Source of the DNA: Pseudomonadota bacterium
GTDB taxonomy: Bacteria; Pseudomonadota; Alphaproteobacteria; Rhizobiales; Devosiaceae
DNA length: 5,827 nt
Assembly (NCBI GenBank): GCA_023433985.1
Contig: JAEYTN010000016.1
Coordinates: forward strand, 1-5,827
Direction of reading: 5' to 3'
Position numbers and translations under genes: made by a program. Below the pieces are notes generated by a model. That model worked only from the letters and a program-made list of their open reading frames with translations. It was not told the origin of the DNA and did no database searches. The stretch's first letter is position 1, and every line of letters begins with the position of its first letter. Below are positions 4,270-5,827 of this stretch, one piece after another.

Positions 4270-5827
4270 ATGAAACGACTTCTGTTGGGCGCTACGGCGC
4301 TGGCATTCACGACCGGGTTCACCGGCGCTGCGCAGGCCGAGTTCTCGCTCAGAATCCTGCACATCAACGATTTCCACTCGCGCTTCGAATCCATCACCGG
4401 CACCGACTCCAACTGCGACGCGGAGGGAGAGACGGCGGGCGAATGCTTCGGTGGCGTAGCGAGGCTGAAGACCGCCATCGACCAGGAGCGCCAGAAGTCA
4501 CGGGACGCCAGCGAGAACGTCGTACTGCTGTCGGCCGGCGACAACTTCCAGGGCTCGCTCTTCTACACCCAGTACAAGAGCCAGATCGTCGCCGATTTCA
4601 TGAACGACATGGGCTTCGACGTGGTCGCCACCGGCAATCACGAGTTCGACGACGGCCCGGCCGAGTATGCGAAGTTCCTCGGAGCGGCGGAATTCCCCAT
4701 CATCGGCGGCAACTTCGACACCTCGGCCGATCCTGACCTGCAGGGCCGCCCGCGCGGCGTCATCGTCCTCAATATCGGCGGCGAGAAGGTCGCCGTGGTC
4801 GGCGCCACCACCGAGGAGACGCCCGAGATTGCGTCGGTCGGCGACGTCGAATTCCAGAGCGTCACCGAGTATGTGAAGGGTGCCATCGGCGCGCTTGAAG
4901 AGGCCGGGATCAACAAGATCATCGTGCTCTCGCACATCGGCTACAATGTCGACCAGGAACTCGCCAAGGCGGTCTCCGGCATCGATCTCATCATCGGCGG
5001 CCATACCCACACCTTCCTCGGCACCGGCGAGGGTGAGGCGGGCCCCTACCCCACCATGGTCAAGAACCCCGACGGCATCGACGTTCCTGTCGTGCAGGCC
5101 GGCCAGTATGCCAAGGTGCTGGGCGACCTGAAGGTCACCTGGGACGATGAGGGCAAGGTCACGGCGGCCACCGGCGCGCCGATCCTGCTCGACAAGTCGA
5201 TCGAGCCCGACCAGGGCTTCGTCGACCGCCTCGCGGAACTCGGCAAGCCGCTCGAGGAGCTGAAGGCCAAGGTCGTCGGAAGCGCCGCCGAGGAGATCGT
5301 CGGCGATCGCAACGTCTGCCGCGTGCAGGAATGCTCGATGGGCAACCTCGTGGCCGATGCGCAGCTCGACCGCGTCAAGGATCAGGGCGTCACCATCTCG
5401 TTTGCCAACTCGGGTGGCCTCCGCGCCTCCATCGATGCGGGCGACATCACCATGGGCGAAGTGCTGACCGTGCTGCCCTTCTCCAACACGCTCGCCACCT
5501 TCAAGATCAACGGTTCGGGCATCGTCGCGGCGCTCGAGAACGGCCTGAGCCAGATCGAGGACATCGCCGGCCGCTTCCCGCAGGTCGCCGGTCTCAAGTA
5601 CACGTTCGACAAGTCCAAGGAGCCCGGCTCGCGCCTTGTCGGCGACGTGCTGGTGCAGGATGGCGACAACTGGGTGCCGATCGATCCGGCCAAGGAATAC
5701 GGCGTCGTGACCAACAACTACGTGCGCGGCGGCGGCGACGGCTACGACGTCTTCGCCACCGACTCGACAGACGCCTACGACTTCGGCCCGCCGCTGGAGC
5801 AGGTACTGGCCGACTACATCGCCAAGC
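4270..5827 (+). CDS. Secreted 5'-nucleotidase / bifunctional metallophosphatase (UshA family), C-terminally cut by window edge
   Basis: 519 complete codons without a stop. A Sec signal peptide (residues 1-23, ending AAQA before EF) sends it to the periplasm. The N-terminal calcineurin-like metallophosphatase domain shows the dimetal ligands in order: NDFH (D34, H36), SAGDNFQG (D91), GNHEFD (N123, H124), SHIGY (H222) and GGHTHTF (H245, H247). The C-terminal nucleotidase domain shows MGNLVADA (357-364), FANSGGLRASI (378-388), the candidate base-stacking GRFPQVAG (434-441) and GGGDGYDVF (487-495). Cysteine pairs C49/C59 and C350/C355 could be disulfides in the periplasm. Family role: hydrolysis of extracellular nucleotides for phosphate and nucleoside salvage. 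ATG 4270 has AAGGA (4258-4262) with 7-base spacing. The family is usually about 520-650 residues, so little is likely missing. Exact substrate is not determinable. Confidence 0.93.
   Translation, partial: MKRLLLGATALAFTTGFTGAAQAEFSLRILHINDFHSRFESITGTDSNCDAEGETAGECFGGVARLKTAIDQERQKSRDASENVVLLSAGDNFQGSLFYTQYKSQIVADFMNDMGFDVVATGNHEFDDGPAEYAKFLGAAEFPIIGGNFDTSADPDLQGRPRGVIVLNIGGEKVAVVGATTEETPEIASVGDVEFQSVTEYVKGAIGALEEAGINKIIVLSHIGYNVDQELAKAVSGIDLIIGGHTHTFLGTGEGEAGPYPTMVKNPDGIDVPVVQAGQYAKVLGDLKVTWDDEGKVTAATGAPILLDKSIEPDQGFVDRLAELGKPLEELKAKVVGSAAEEIVGDRNVCRVQECSMGNLVADAQLDRVKDQGVTISFANSGGLRASIDAGDITMGEVLTVLPFSNTLATFKINGSGIVAALENGLSQIEDIAGRFPQVAGLKYTFDKSKEPGSRLVGDVLVQDGDNWVPIDPAKEYGVVTNNYVRGGGDGYDVFATDSTDAYDFGPPLEQVLADYIAK

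Noticed and set aside
4498..5010. A 170-codon open frame on the minus strand
   Set aside because: It is antisense to the metallophosphatase domain, whose metal-binding motifs are all intact on the plus strand.

Overview
This is a GC-rich window (codon third positions mostly G or C) that looks like an alphaproteobacterial chromosome, most likely Hyphomicrobiales and possibly a Devosia-like genus. That placement is inferred from protein style, codon use and gene content, not from a database search. No RNA genes, insertion sequences, CRISPR arrays or phage genes were seen.

Left part (1-2773) is one functional unit built around a divergent intergenic region (1447-1591). Leftward lie a small secreted methionine-rich protein (mrpX-like, 1114-1446), a four-helix b-type cytochrome (151-1029), and the first 52 residues of a Tat-exported molybdopterin oxidoreductase with a lipobox (1-158, cut by the window edge). 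Rightward lie an ECF sigma factor (1592-2145, broken by an apparent one-base deletion near 1790) and its six-helix NrsF-type (DUF1109) anti-sigma factor (2135-2773). Both sides of the intergenic region carry a perfect GTAACC-N16-CGAA element, one on each strand. This matches the promoter I recall for SigF/ECF16-type sigma factors of Caulobacter. Sigma factor, NrsF, Met-rich peptide, membrane cytochrome and sulfite-oxidase-family enzyme together resemble the reactive-chlorine (hypochlorite) defence locus described in Azospira suillum (sigF-nrsF, mrpX, yedY1, yedZ1). In that model the Met-rich periplasmic protein absorbs oxidant and the molybdoenzyme re-reduces its methionine sulfoxides with electrons from the membrane cytochrome. 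A related possibility is a sulfite-responsive sigma factor with a sulfite dehydrogenase, as in Sinorhizobium RpoE4/SorT.

Middle part (2774-4003) holds a short inverted repeat between convergent genes, then two leftward genes: a ThuA-like domain protein (2834-3484) and a small GtrA-family membrane protein (3563-4003). Neither has an obvious link to the oxidative-stress cassette.

Right part (4004-5827) has a 266-base divergent intergenic region with no convincing promoter by eye. It is followed by a secreted 5'-nucleotidase/UshA-family metallophosphatase that runs off the right edge (4270-5827).
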